This document shows, piece by piece, positions 53,585-61,667 of a stretch of 64,000 bases of DNA. Under the pieces are notes generated by a model, which was not told the origin of the DNA, searched no databases, and saw nothing but the letters and a program-made list of their open reading frames with translations. This stretch comes from UBA668 sp043740085 (GTDB taxonomy: Bacteria > Actinomycetota > Acidimicrobiia > Acidimicrobiales > Ilumatobacteraceae): assembly GCA_043740085.1 (NCBI GenBank), contig JAYUCY010000001.1, forward strand, positions 1 to 64,000. Reading direction: 5' to 3'. The translations under genes were made by a program, and so were the position numbers. Positions within the stretch are counted from its first letter, which is position 1. Each line of letters begins with the position of its first letter.

Positions 53585-53770
53585 TCAGTGTGGGCACAGC
53601 GCAGTCAACAGCCGCTCCACATGATGGACCTGGTAGACGCTAAAGACGACGGTGATCGCCACGCTCGACCATAACGCGACGAGTTGGGCCCGATGAGGCG
53701 TCGGAATAGGCGGTTCGAGCAGTGCCCCCATGCGTGAAGCGACACCGAGGGCGGAGAATCCGGCCATCAC
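53585..53770 (-). pseudogene. C-terminal fragment of an M56 (BlaR1-like) peptidase
   Basis: The minus strand encodes VMAGFSALGVASRMGALLEP and ends YQVHHVERLLTALCPH. The intact M56 peptidase at 56498-57373 ends AMAFSGLGVPARVVALL through LQIHHLATVIASLCAG, which is clearly similar. About 220 residues including the HEXXH site are missing, so this is a truncated paralogue. Confidence 0.7.
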
Positions 53771-53839
53771 CTCTTGCCCTGACACTGGTGTACGCGTATC
53801 AGGGGTGCCGCACAATCTGTGACGACCCCGAATATACTT

Positions 53840-53852
53840 CTACATCGTGTAG
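53840..53852. promoter_or_regulatory. BlaI-type box B, copCD promoter
   Basis: CTACA-TCG-TGTAG, with TATACT (53833-53838) just upstream as a likely -10 element. It lies 37 bp before the chosen copC-copD start and 7 bp before an alternative ATG at 53860. Confidence 0.7.
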
Positions 53853-53889
53853 TTGCTCTATGTCGGGCGCTGCCGCCACCCGACAGCCT

Positions 53890-55323
53890 ATGCCTCGCTC
53901 CACTTCACGCCGCTTCCTTCTCGTCGTTCTCGCTGCCCTCACGACGCTCGCCACACTCGCACTCCCCGCGGGTCGCGCGTCGGCACACAACACTTTGTTG
54001 TCCAGCGACCCCGCCGACGGATCATCACTCACCGCAGCACCGACCCAGATCACGTGGACCTTCAACAAATCGGTGCCGCTCGAGACGATGACGGTGACGC
54101 TGATCGACCCGACTGGAGCTCGCAGTGAGCTGAGCGGCTCGACATATGGCGCCTCGGGCGACACCGAGGTGATCACGCCACTGCCAGCACTGCAGTCGGG
54201 GCCGGTCTCGGTGCGTTGGCGCCTGGTTGGACCCGACGGTCACCCAATCACCGGTCGGGTCGACTTCACCCTCTCGATCGAAGATACGGCCACGACGGCT
54301 CCTGCGGTCGTTGCGTCCACTCCCGAAACCCCGACATCTGTCATGACCCCGTCGGATGAGAAGTCGCTCGACGACGGCGACGGCTCGTACTCGACATCGT
54401 CGCTGGTGCGGTGGCTGCTGCGCTACAGCTCCTACCTGGCAATCATGGCAATCGTCGGGATCCTGCTCACCAGCGTTTACGTGTGGGCGGGAGCGGGTTC
54501 GCGTCCGTTGTTACGCAGCGTCCTGAGTCGATCATTGTTCGCGACCGCGGCGCTTGCGTTCGTGCAGTTACTAGTCGTCGCTTCCGATGTCAGCGGCAAG
54601 CCGCCGTGGGCGTCGTTCGGCTCGATCGATGCCGCCACCACCACCGACGCAGGAATAGCGTTGGCGATTCGTATCGTCCTCGCCCTGTCGATGTGGGTGG
54701 TTCTGTTCCACTATCACCACGTTCATCCCGAGGTGTACTGGACCGCCGCCTCGATACCCGGTGTGGGCTTGCTTGCCACCTGGGCGTTCGCCGGTCACTC
54801 CAGCTCGATGCGCTGGCCCGTCATGGGCGTAGCCACCGACGTTGCCCACCACGCGGCCGCAGCCGCCTGGATGAGCGGTCTGGCGATCGTCGGGTTGATC
54901 ATCATCCCCAAGACGGCACCGAACATTCTCGTGCCAGCCGTTCGGCGCTTCTCTCGACTGGCGGCAGTCAGCGTCGCCGTGCTCGTGGCCACCGGGCTCG
55001 TCCAAACCTTGCGTCTGGTCGGCAACCCGACGAGCCTGTTCGACACCAACCACGGAAAGTACCTCGCGGTCAAGATCGTGGTCCTCGCCGTGATGCTCGC
55101 CGTCGCCAACGCCAACCGTCGCCGGGTCGAGACCCGACTCGGCGACGCTAAAACACTCGGTCGTCACATCGGACCGCTCCGCCAGGCAATCGTGGCCGAG
55201 TTCGCCATCGGCCTCGCGATCGTCGCCATCACCGCCGCGATGGTCGTCTCGCCGCCCGCCACCAGCCGTTCCGGGATTGGCGCGCCCGCCGAAACCGGAT
55301 CCCCTGTATACTACATTCTGTAG
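53890..55323 (+). CDS. CopC-CopD fusion, copper resistance/uptake protein
   Basis: A 477-residue protein. The signal peptide (MPRSTSRRFLLVVLAALTTL) ends at ASA-HNTLL, leaving an N-terminal His, which in CopC binds Cu(II). The CopC domain (about 33-130) has SSDPADGS, TWTFNKSV and GPDGHPITG. A Thr-rich linker leads to a CopD membrane domain (about 180-470) with about eight hydrophobic segments (VAHHAAAAAWMSGLAIVGL). It would bind copper outside the membrane and move it inward. An upstream ATG at 53860 is possible. The stop codon lies inside box C. Confidence 0.87.
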   Translation: MPRSTSRRFLLVVLAALTTLATLALPAGRASAHNTLLSSDPADGSSLTAAPTQITWTFNKSVPLETMTVTLIDPTGARSELSGSTYGASGDTEVITPLPALQSGPVSVRWRLVGPDGHPITGRVDFTLSIEDTATTAPAVVASTPETPTSVMTPSDEKSLDDGDGSYSTSSLVRWLLRYSSYLAIMAIVGILLTSVYVWAGAGSRPLLRSVLSRSLFATAALAFVQLLVVASDVSGKPPWASFGSIDAATTTDAGIALAIRIVLALSMWVVLFHYHHVHPEVYWTAASIPGVGLLATWAFAGHSSSMRWPVMGVATDVAHHAAAAAWMSGLAIVGLIIIPKTAPNILVPAVRRFSRLAAVSVAVLVATGLVQTLRLVGNPTSLFDTNHGKYLAVKIVVLAVMLAVANANRRRVETRLGDAKTLGRHIGPLRQAIVAEFAIGLAIVAITAAMVVSPPATSRSGIGAPAETGSPVYYIL

Positions 55324-55325
55324 TA
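55309..55325. promoter_or_regulatory. BlaI-type box C, DUF305 promoter
   Basis: TACTACA-TTC-TGTAGTA, a perfect 7-bp inverted repeat. TATACT (55307-55312) overlaps its left arm as a probable -10 element. The box covers the copCD stop codon and lies 23 bp before the DUF305 start. Confidence 0.8.
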
Positions 55326-55348
55326 GTCACGACGAAAGGTACCCCCAA

Positions 55349-55954
55349 ATGAAACTCCACCGTCTCGCCACACCGTCACTCGCTGTCGCACTCGCCATCA
55401 CACTCGCCGCCTGCGGATCCAGCGACTCTCCGTCGGCCAACACAACGCCCACCACCCAGGCACCGGGCGGGTCAACAGACACCGCAGCCTTGAACACCGC
55501 CGACGTCGTGTTCGCGCAAGGGATGATCGCTCACCACCAGCAGGCCATCGAAATGGCCGAGATCGCACTCGATCCCAACATCGGTGCCAGCCCCGAAGTC
55601 GTCGACCTCGCCACCCGTATCAAGGGCGCCCAGGACCCCGAGGTCGAGTTGATGACCGCGTGGCTGACCGCCGCCGGTGAACCGGTCATGATGGACGCAA
55701 TGGAGGGCCACGACATGTCATCGATGGACGGGATGATGACCGCCGAGCAAATGGACGCGATGGGAGCAATGACCGGCACCGAGTTCGACACCATGTGGCT
55801 CGAGATGATGATCGCCCACCACGAGGGAGCGATCAGCCAGTCACAGACGGTCAAGGCAAGCGGCTCGAACGTCGACGTGCTGGCGCTCGCCGACCAGATC
55901 ATCACCGCCCAACAGGCCGAGATCACCGAAATGCAAGCACTGCTCCAGGGCTGA
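55349..55954 (+). CDS. DUF305 lipoprotein
   Basis: A 201-residue lipoprotein. The signal peptide carries the lipobox LAAC (Cys near residue 21). The DUF305 domain has two HH motifs, GMIAHHQQAIEMA (about 58-70) and MMIAHHEGAISQS (about 153-165), in a four-helix ferritin-like arrangement, with a Met-rich loop between them (MMDAMEGHDMSSMDGMM). DUF305 proteins often accompany copper-handling genes, and the His/Met pattern fits copper binding. The ATG at 55349 has GAAAGG upstream. Confidence 0.88.
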   Translation: MKLHRLATPSLAVALAITLAACGSSDSPSANTTPTTQAPGGSTDTAALNTADVVFAQGMIAHHQQAIEMAEIALDPNIGASPEVVDLATRIKGAQDPEVELMTAWLTAAGEPVMMDAMEGHDMSSMDGMMTAEQMDAMGAMTGTEFDTMWLEMMIAHHEGAISQSQTVKASGSNVDVLALADQIITAQQAEITEMQALLQG

Positions 55955-56066
55955 CCCGGGCATCCGGGCACGTGCTGATCCTTCCCGTTGAGCTCAACGG
56001 GGTCAGACGATTCGACCGAGTGCCGATTCCGGCTGCTTCACCCTACGGGTCGAACGAATTGTATCC

Positions 56067-56083
56067 TCCTACATGGTGTCGTA
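56067..56083. promoter_or_regulatory. BlaI-type box D, blaI promoter
   Basis: TCCTACA-TGG-TGTCGTA, arms matching at five of seven positions. It lies 61 bp upstream of the blaI start and is probably used for autoregulation. Confidence 0.65.
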
Positions 56084-56144
56084 GTATCTGCACCTGCTCG
56101 GGAGCTCATTGCGGGCTCGGCTACGATGTTGACGGAGGTGTGAG

Positions 56145-56501
56145 ATGGCAAAGCGACCTGACGGCGCGCTTGAACACGACATTATGACGGTGCTGTGGGC
56201 GCAGGGTCGCCCGCTGCAACCGGGCGAGATCAAAGAGTTGCTTCACACCGATCTCGCGTACACGAGTGTTGCGACAGTGCTCGGTCGTCTGCATGCAAAG
56301 GGTCTCGTTGGACGGCGCGAGGCCGGGCGTGCCTTCGCGTATGAGGCGCTCGTCAATGAGTCCGCACTCGCCGCTCGGCGAATCGGCGTCGTGCTGGCCG
56401 CGGCCAGCGATCGCAGAGCGGTACTCGCAGGGTTCGTCGGAAGTCTTTCCAAGCGCGATGCAAAGGCGTTGCGCGCGCTTCTCGAGCAGGGTGAGCGGTG
56501 A
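56145..56501 (+). CDS. BlaI/MecI/CopY-family repressor
   Basis: A 118-residue winged-helix repressor. GALEHDIMTVLWAQGRPLQP (about 6-25) and LAYTSVATVLGRLHAKGLV (about 37-55) match the DNA-binding domain of BlaI, MecI and CopY. The C-terminal half is the dimerisation and protease-sensitive part. The ATG has GGAGGTGTGAG upstream. It overlaps the M56 peptidase gene by GTGA, the standard pairing of repressor and sensor protease. It has no CopY-like CXC motif, so copper would not act on it directly. Confidence 0.92.
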   Translation: MAKRPDGALEHDIMTVLWAQGRPLQPGEIKELLHTDLAYTSVATVLGRLHAKGLVGRREAGRAFAYEALVNESALAARRIGVVLAAASDRRAVLAGFVGSLSKRDAKALRALLEQGER

Positions 56502-57373
56502 CGTTCCCGACGCTGTTGCTACCACTCGTGGTCGCGTTGGTGCTCGCTGGCGCAGTGACCACGATTCATCGACGACTGCCGCCAATGCTCGCCGCGCGGG
56601 CGGTCACCGTGACCGTCGGGGTGGTCGCCGCAGCTGCGGTTCCAACGATGTGGATTCTCAGTCTGGGCTACCTTGCCCACGTCCCCTGGTTGGGGCGTGG
56701 ATTTGCGTGGTGCGCTGAGGCGTTCGGAGTACACGAGCGGATACCTATGTGGGTTGGCCTTCCTGCAATCGGGTGCGTCGCGTTGGGAGCGATCCGGGTC
56801 GCGAAGGTCATCCGCACGTACCGCCGGCTTCGCCATGACCGTCCAGGCAGCGTCGAGATCGCAGTGCACGAGAATGCGTTTGCCTTCACGCTCCCCGGTC
56901 GTGGTGGGCGTGTCGTGTGGTCGAGCGGGCTCGTCGAACTTCTCGACGACCAAGAGCAAGCGGTCGTCCTCGCGCACGAGCACGCTCACGCACGCCACCG
57001 CCACGACCGCTACCTGTTGATCGCTCAGTGCGCGGCGGCAACCGTTCCGTTGCTCAGGTCGCTGACTTCGCGGCTCCAGTTCTCATTGGAACGCTGGGCC
57101 GACGAGTCGGCTGTCGCGGAATGCGGCGATAGGGGACTCGTGGCACGCACACTCGGCAAAGTCGCGCTCCACACCCCGGAAACAACCGCCGCGATGGCCT
57201 TCTCCGGTCTCGGAGTTCCGGCGCGCGTTGTCGCCCTGCTGGCGTCTCCAGCACGGCAGCCGCGAGTGCCGGCTCAAGTCATCTTGTGGATGGCCATCGC
57301 GACAACCGCTGGCCTCGCCGGCCTGCAGATTCATCACCTTGCGACCGTGATCGCTTCGCTCTGCGCTGGCTGA
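56498..57373 (+). CDS. M56-family membrane metallopeptidase (BlaR1-like)
   Basis: A 291-residue membrane protease. The zinc motif is AHEHAHARHRHD (HEHAH near residue 153), and the third ligand is likely in ERWADESAV (about 198-206). Hydrophobic segments lie near 5-20, 30-50, 88-105 and 265-285. It lacks the penicillin-binding sensor domain of BlaR1, so the signal is unknown. On activation such proteases inactivate the BlaI partner, which is encoded just upstream with an overlap. Confidence 0.9.
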   Translation: MTFPTLLLPLVVALVLAGAVTTIHRRLPPMLAARAVTVTVGVVAAAAVPTMWILSLGYLAHVPWLGRGFAWCAEAFGVHERIPMWVGLPAIGCVALGAIRVAKVIRTYRRLRHDRPGSVEIAVHENAFAFTLPGRGGRVVWSSGLVELLDDQEQAVVLAHEHAHARHRHDRYLLIAQCAAATVPLLRSLTSRLQFSLERWADESAVAECGDRGLVARTLGKVALHTPETTAAMAFSGLGVPARVVALLASPARQPRVPAQVILWMAIATTAGLAGLQIHHLATVIASLCAG

Positions 57374-57387
57374 TCCCTCACACCAAT

Positions 57388-57404
57388 TTCTACACGTTGT
57401 AGTA
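57388..57404. promoter_or_regulatory. BlaI-type box E, tlpA promoter
   Basis: TTCTACA-CGT-TGTAGTA, arms matching at six of seven positions. It lies between the M56 stop and the thioredoxin-like gene, only 10 bp before the GTG start at 57415. Confidence 0.72.
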
Positions 57405-57414
57405 GCATCGTGTT

Positions 57415-57978
57415 GTGGAAGCACGTACCCCTGCCGTCGACGATCATCGCCGAGAACCGCGCACCCGAACCAAGGTCATTGCGCTGGTTGCACTCGCAGC
57501 CATCGTCGTCTATGCGGTGACGCGGCCGACGAGCGAGGTCGGATTCGAGGCATCTGGGCCGCCTCTCGCAGCGCCGCCGGCCGGAGCGCTCACCGAACTC
57601 ACCGCTGACGAGTTTGAGGGCGTGTTGGTCGGATTGCGGGGAAAAGCCGTGATCGTCAACATCTGGGCGTCGTGGTGCGCGCCATGTCGGACGGAAACAC
57701 CACTGCTCGAACGCGCGTGGGAGGCGCATTCAGATGAGGTGACGATTCTCGGGGTCGCATCCAAGGACATCGCTTCCGAGTCGCTTGCGTTCATCGACGA
57801 ATTCGACGTGACTTACCCGAACGTGTTCGACGGCACCGGCGAGATTCGATCGCGTCTTGGCCTGCGGGGTTTCCCGACGACCTACGTTTTCGACCGCAAC
57901 GGAACGCTGCAGACGACGATCATCGGCGGCCTCACCGAACAACGCCTCGCGGCCGTTCTCGAAGACCTTCGAACATGA
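57415..57978 (+). CDS. TlpA/ResA-like thioredoxin-fold protein
   Basis: A 187-residue membrane-anchored thiol-disulfide protein. One hydrophobic segment lies at about 21-36 (VIALVALAAIVVYAV). The redox motif is NIWASWCAPCRTETPLLERA (CAPC near residues 88-91). GFPTTYVFDRNG (about 151-162) has the cis-Pro. It would reduce extracytoplasmic disulfides using electrons from CcdA, encoded two genes downstream. The GTG start is close to box E and has no ribosome-binding site, so translation may be leaderless. It overlaps the next gene by ATGA. Confidence 0.88.
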   Translation: MEARTPAVDDHRREPRTRTKVIALVALAAIVVYAVTRPTSEVGFEASGPPLAAPPAGALTELTADEFEGVLVGLRGKAVIVNIWASWCAPCRTETPLLERAWEAHSDEVTILGVASKDIASESLAFIDEFDVTYPNVFDGTGEIRSRLGLRGFPTTYVFDRNGTLQTTIIGGLTEQRLAAVLEDLRT

Positions 57979-58688
57979 TCGACGTTGGGTTACTCGTCTC
58001 GATCGCGATCGTCGTGACCATCCCTGCGCTGTTCGTACGCCCGTGGCCACCAGACGCGATCGATGGAGGTGTCGTCGACGCATCGCTCGGGGCGGTGGCG
58101 GCCGGTGTCGTCGTCGGTCGGCTGACATCACTCGCTCTCGACGACCCCGGCTCGCTCACCAGCTTGAGCGACCTGCTCATCATTCGCAGCGGCGTCGAGT
58201 TCTGGGCTGGCGCAGCAGCAGGACTTGCATGGCTTGCATTCGGCGCGCGCAAGGACAAAGTGCCCACCACCGTCCGGATCGCCGCACTTGCGCCGGCAGC
58301 ACTCGTCGCGTGGGCCTGTTATGAGGCGACGTGCCTGGTCCGTGACGGTTGCCCGGGCCCGGCGAGCGTGCTCGGGCTGCGACCTGACGGTTTGACGACT
58401 CGCGTCATTCCGATCGGCCTCCTGGTGGCAGTGGCAGCGACAGCAAGTGCGTACGGGCTGGGTCGGCTACATCGCAGTGGAATGCCGAGCGCACAGATCG
58501 CCCTGCTCGCCATCGCGACCGTCGCCGCTATCCGATCAGTCGCATCAATCTGGCTCCCACACATCGGCGACGACCTGACACGCCAGCACAAGGAATCGAT
58601 CACTGTCCTGGCGATGTCATTGATCGGACTCGCAGTGCTCCAACGTCGTCATCGAGGCGCCGTCGCGCATGGTGCGGCGACTCTATGA
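57975..58688 (+). CDS. Polytopic membrane protein, possibly Lgt-like
   Basis: A 237-residue protein with six or seven hydrophobic segments. The stretch LLIIRSGVEFWAGAAAGLAW (about 71-90) resembles the RGGL-type loop of prolipoprotein diacylglyceryl transferase. The catalytic Lgt motifs (RWGN, HP-T-FLYES) are absent. A Cys pair occurs in CYEATCLVRDGC (about 116-127). It is coupled to tlpA and ccdA by ATGA overlaps, so it probably serves the same thiol pathway. Its exact role is unknown. Confidence 0.6.
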   Translation: MIDVGLLVSIAIVVTIPALFVRPWPPDAIDGGVVDASLGAVAAGVVVGRLTSLALDDPGSLTSLSDLLIIRSGVEFWAGAAAGLAWLAFGARKDKVPTTVRIAALAPAALVAWACYEATCLVRDGCPGPASVLGLRPDGLTTRVIPIGLLVAVAATASAYGLGRLHRSGMPSAQIALLAIATVAAIRSVASIWLPHIGDDLTRQHKESITVLAMSLIGLAVLQRRHRGAVAHGAATL

Positions 58689-59410
58689 ACGGCGTCCTGC
58701 TCCCTTTCGCCGCCGTCGCTGCGGGCATTGTGTCTGCCAGCAGTCCGTGCGTATTGCCGGTGATTCCCGGCTACCTCGCCGCCGTCACCACCGCAAGTCC
58801 GGGGCAGACACAAGGACGCCTTCGGCCGTCGGTCATTGGTGCGTTCGGCTTTGTTGCCGGCTTCACAATTGTATTCACCATTCTCGGTGCAACTGCGTCA
58901 GCGATTGGTGGGCTGCTCTTTGCTCGTCTCGGTATCGCGCTCAAGATCTCCGGTGCACTATTGATCATCCTCGGGCTACAAACCGTCGGTGTCCTCAGGC
59001 TCCCGACTCTTTCGGGCGAGCACAGGCTTGTCGAGATGCACCTTGCCGGTCGCGGACCACGCCGCTCGATCGCACTCGGCGCGCTGTTTGCCCTCGGCTG
59101 GACACCGTGCATCGGCCCGATCCTGGCGACGATCCTCACCAGAGCAGCCGCTGACGCCTCGCTCGCTGAGGGCATGGCACTCCTGCTGCTGTACTCAGCC
59201 GGGCTGGGGATGCCGTTCATTGCGCTGGCAATCTGGTTCGAGCGATCCGAGCGGATCCGACGCTGGCTGTCGCGTCGCAGTCGCGCGCTGCAGCAGCTGG
59301 GCGGCGTGGCGATGATCCTGGTCGGTGTCGGCTACCTGACGGGAATCTGGTCGACGATCTTCACCGGGATCCAGGGCTGGCTCGCACGAGCCGGCTGGCC
59401 ACCGATCTGA
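58685..59410 (+). CDS. ccdA: Cytochrome c biogenesis/thiol transporter CcdA
   Basis: A 241-residue membrane protein with six hydrophobic segments. The two conserved Cys are in SASSPCVLPVIPGYLAAV (about 18-35) and LGWTPCIGPILATIL (about 137-151), the hallmark of CcdA/DsbD-beta. It carries electrons from cytoplasmic thioredoxin across the membrane to a thioredoxin-like partner, here the product of 57415. It overlaps the preceding gene by ATGA. Confidence 0.93.
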   Translation: MNGVLLPFAAVAAGIVSASSPCVLPVIPGYLAAVTTASPGQTQGRLRPSVIGAFGFVAGFTIVFTILGATASAIGGLLFARLGIALKISGALLIILGLQTVGVLRLPTLSGEHRLVEMHLAGRGPRRSIALGALFALGWTPCIGPILATILTRAAADASLAEGMALLLLYSAGLGMPFIALAIWFERSERIRRWLSRRSRALQQLGGVAMILVGVGYLTGIWSTIFTGIQGWLARAGWPPI

Positions 59411-59426
59411 GTTGCTCCTCGATTGC

Positions 59427-59443
59427 CTACGACATGTGTAGTA
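59427..59443. promoter_or_regulatory. BlaI-type box F, between convergent genes
   Basis: CTACGACA-TG-TGTAGTA, with a 2-bp spacer instead of 3 bp. It lies 17 bp after ccdA and 137 bp before the end of the convergent L,D-transpeptidase gene. No gene starts nearby on the plus strand that I can support. Confidence 0.5.
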
Positions 59444-59579
59444 ACAGGGACCTGAGGTGATCGGGCGTCGAGCTGCTCGGTGGCGTTGACAAGACGCATT
59501 CAGCGGACGTACGAGCCGACCGACATCCCGATCTCATCCGTGAGCACCTGCTGTTCCGACCGCGGGCCCTCGACGTTGT

Positions 59580-60731
59580 TCATGCGCTCACCGTTGCCGA
59601 CGGCTCGCGCAAGTCGGGAGGCTGCGCTGTCGTTGTCGTCGCCGCTGCTGTTGTCGTCGTTGGTTGATTATCGTGTCCATGGGTCGTCGTCGGAGCTGTT
59701 GTTTGCGGTTGAGGCGTGGACGTGCTCGGACTTGTCGGCAACGGCGTGGTCGTGGTCGTGGTCGTGGCGAAGTTCGGGTCCGGATAGTCGAAGATGGGGA
59801 CCTGCGCGCCGTACGTCTCGGGATCCTCGACGCCATCGAACACGTAGACCAGGTCGCCGTCGGCAACCAGCGATGGGAAGTACTCGGCGATGTGCATCGG
59901 GATCCGTACGCACCCGTGCGAGGCCGGGCTGCGCGGCACGTTCGATGCACCGTGCACCGCAATGCCGTAGTTGAAGTAGACCGGGTTGTAGAGCCTGCCG
60001 AGTTTGGAGTTCCGCCAGCCGACCACCCGTCGCTCGAAATGAAACACGCCCCCGGGGGTCACGGCCACGCCGCACACTCCCTGATCGGTCTGCGTGCCGT
60101 CGTCGTTGTCCACCGTGACGACATCGCACCACTCCTCACCCGTGCCGGTTGAGATGTGCGTGATCAGTCGGACCTGATCATCAACGTAGAGCACTGCGAC
60201 CTGTTCTGGAAGGAGCACCTCGAGATGCGTTCCGCTCCCAGCTCGCCGAGGCAGGATCGTTAGCGGGTTGTTCATCGCCATCCACGCATCCGGAGTGATG
60301 GCGCCGCTGACCGCATCTGGGGCCACGTGGAGGATGAACTTCTCGTAGGCCCACATCGCGCGTTCGGTCGCTGGTCCGAAGGACCCGTCGCTCGGGCCGG
60401 GGTCAAACCCGATCTGTCGCAGCCGGTCCTGCAACGCAACAACACTCGCCCCACTCGTTCCCAACCCGAGGTCGTGTTCAAGCTGGGTCGGCGGCAGCGA
60501 GCTTGCAGCGGCGATCGACGAGCTCGCCGTCGAAGGAACCGTGGTAGTGGCAAAGGGGTCGGTCGGGCCAACAGCCGGAGAACCTGATGGCAGCGACTCG
60601 GATTTGGCACCGCGGCCCCGGAACTGGGAGTAGACGACGGCGGGGATCAGAACTGCGGCTGTCGCCACGACAAGTCGGCGACGGGTGTACATCATCGGGT
60701 CGCGCTGGATCGAGGTTTCCGCTTGGCTCAC
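59580..60731 (-). CDS. L,D-transpeptidase with peptidoglycan-binding domain
   Basis: A 383-residue cell-wall enzyme. It has an N-terminal membrane anchor (about 16-35), a Ser/Thr-rich linker, a PG_binding_1 domain (about 80-140, VVALQDRLRQIGFDPGPSDG) and a YkuD domain (about 155-320). The active site is SPASHGCVRIPMH (Cys near 285). It would form 3-3 cross-links or attach proteins to peptidoglycan. The C-terminal 65 residues are Thr-rich. The GTG at 60731 overlaps the lgt stop, so it is co-transcribed with lgt from box G. Confidence 0.88.
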   Translation of the reverse strand: MSQAETSIQRDPMMYTRRRLVVATAAVLIPAVVYSQFRGRGAKSESLPSGSPAVGPTDPFATTTVPSTASSSIAAASSLPPTQLEHDLGLGTSGASVVALQDRLRQIGFDPGPSDGSFGPATERAMWAYEKFILHVAPDAVSGAITPDAWMAMNNPLTILPRRAGSGTHLEVLLPEQVAVLYVDDQVRLITHISTGTGEEWCDVVTVDNDDGTQTDQGVCGVAVTPGGVFHFERRVVGWRNSKLGRLYNPVYFNYGIAVHGASNVPRSPASHGCVRIPMHIAEYFPSLVADGDLVYVFDGVEDPETYGAQVPIFDYPDPNFATTTTTTTPLPTSPSTSTPQPQTTAPTTTHGHDNQPTTTTAAATTTTAQPPDLREPSATVSA

Positions 60732-61579
60732 GCTCTTGCGTCTTCCGGCGAAGACTCCGAGGTTTCGGGGTCGGACCTCAGTGCGGCGCGATGGCGGTGT
60801 TGGTCGGCGAGGAGGTATCCGACAGCGGCGACGCAGACAGCGATTGCCACCCATTGGTTCAATCGAAGCGGGCCGATCACGTGTGCGGGATCGATTCGGA
60901 GCCCCTCGATCCAGACCCGCCCGGCGAAGTAGCCGGCGAGGTAGAACGCGAACAGGCGACCCGGGCGTAGCGTTGCTCGTCGCTCGAGCGCGAGCAACGC
61001 GAGGCACAGCGCGAGGTTCCACAACGACTCGTAGAGGAATGTCGGGTGGAACGTCGTACCTGATACGAAGCCGGCCGGCAGCTTGTCATCGGCAATCTGG
61101 AGCGCCCAGGGCAGGTTCGTCGCCCGCCCGAATAGTTCCTGGTTCCACCAGTTTCCCCAGCGGCCGATCGACTGCGCCAGCGGGATCGCCGGGGCCACTG
61201 CAGTCAGCAAACCGGCGACCGGCACGTGATGTCTGCGGGCGACATAGATTCCGCAGATCACCCCGCCGAGCAGTCCGCCTGGTATCCCGAGCCCGCCCTT
61301 CCATATCATCGGGATTCGGCCGAGGTCATCACTGAATCGACTCCAGTCGGTGACGACGTGGTAGAGCCGAGCCCCGACGACACCTCCTGCAACGGACCAG
61401 ATGGCGATCGAACTCATGTCGTCACGCGTTCCGGCGCCGCTTCTGACCAAGCGTCGGCCCGCCAATGACGTTGCGGCGATGACACCGAGGGCGATCATCA
61501 GGCCGTAAGCGGTGAGTTGCAAGGGTCCAATGGACAGTGAGCCGCTCGTCGGGCTCGGAATGCTGGAGGGGCTGAGCAT
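60728..61579 (-). CDS. lgt: Prolipoprotein diacylglyceryl transferase Lgt
   Basis: A 283-residue membrane enzyme that adds diacylglycerol to the lipobox Cys of prolipoproteins. The signature RWGNWWNQELFG (about 143-154), the loop WKGGLGIPGGLLGG and FHPTFLYESLWNL (about 177-189) are all conserved. It makes the modification that the DUF305 and other lipoproteins here require. The ATG at 61579 has GAGG upstream, and a GTG one codon earlier is possible. Box G lies 17 bp before it. Confidence 0.95.
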   Translation of the reverse strand: MLSPSSIPSPTSGSLSIGPLQLTAYGLMIALGVIAATSLAGRRLVRSGAGTRDDMSSIAIWSVAGGVVGARLYHVVTDWSRFSDDLGRIPMIWKGGLGIPGGLLGGVICGIYVARRHHVPVAGLLTAVAPAIPLAQSIGRWGNWWNQELFGRATNLPWALQIADDKLPAGFVSGTTFHPTFLYESLWNLALCLALLALERRATLRPGRLFAFYLAGYFAGRVWIEGLRIDPAHVIGPLRLNQWVAIAVCVAAVGYLLADQHRHRAALRSDPETSESSPEDARA

Positions 61580-61596
61580 CACATCCTCAAGTCTAC

Positions 61597-61613
61597 TACG
61601 ACAGCCTGTAGTA
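61597..61613. promoter_or_regulatory. BlaI-type box G, lgt promoter
   Basis: TACGACA-GCC-TGTAGTA, arms matching at six of seven positions. It lies 17 bp before the lgt start. On the minus strand AATACT overlaps the left arm, matching the -10 position seen at box C. Confidence 0.75.
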
Positions 61614-61667
61614 TTCCCATCTTCGGCCGTCTTCCTCGACGGCCACGAGTGAGCACTCCCGCTCGCG

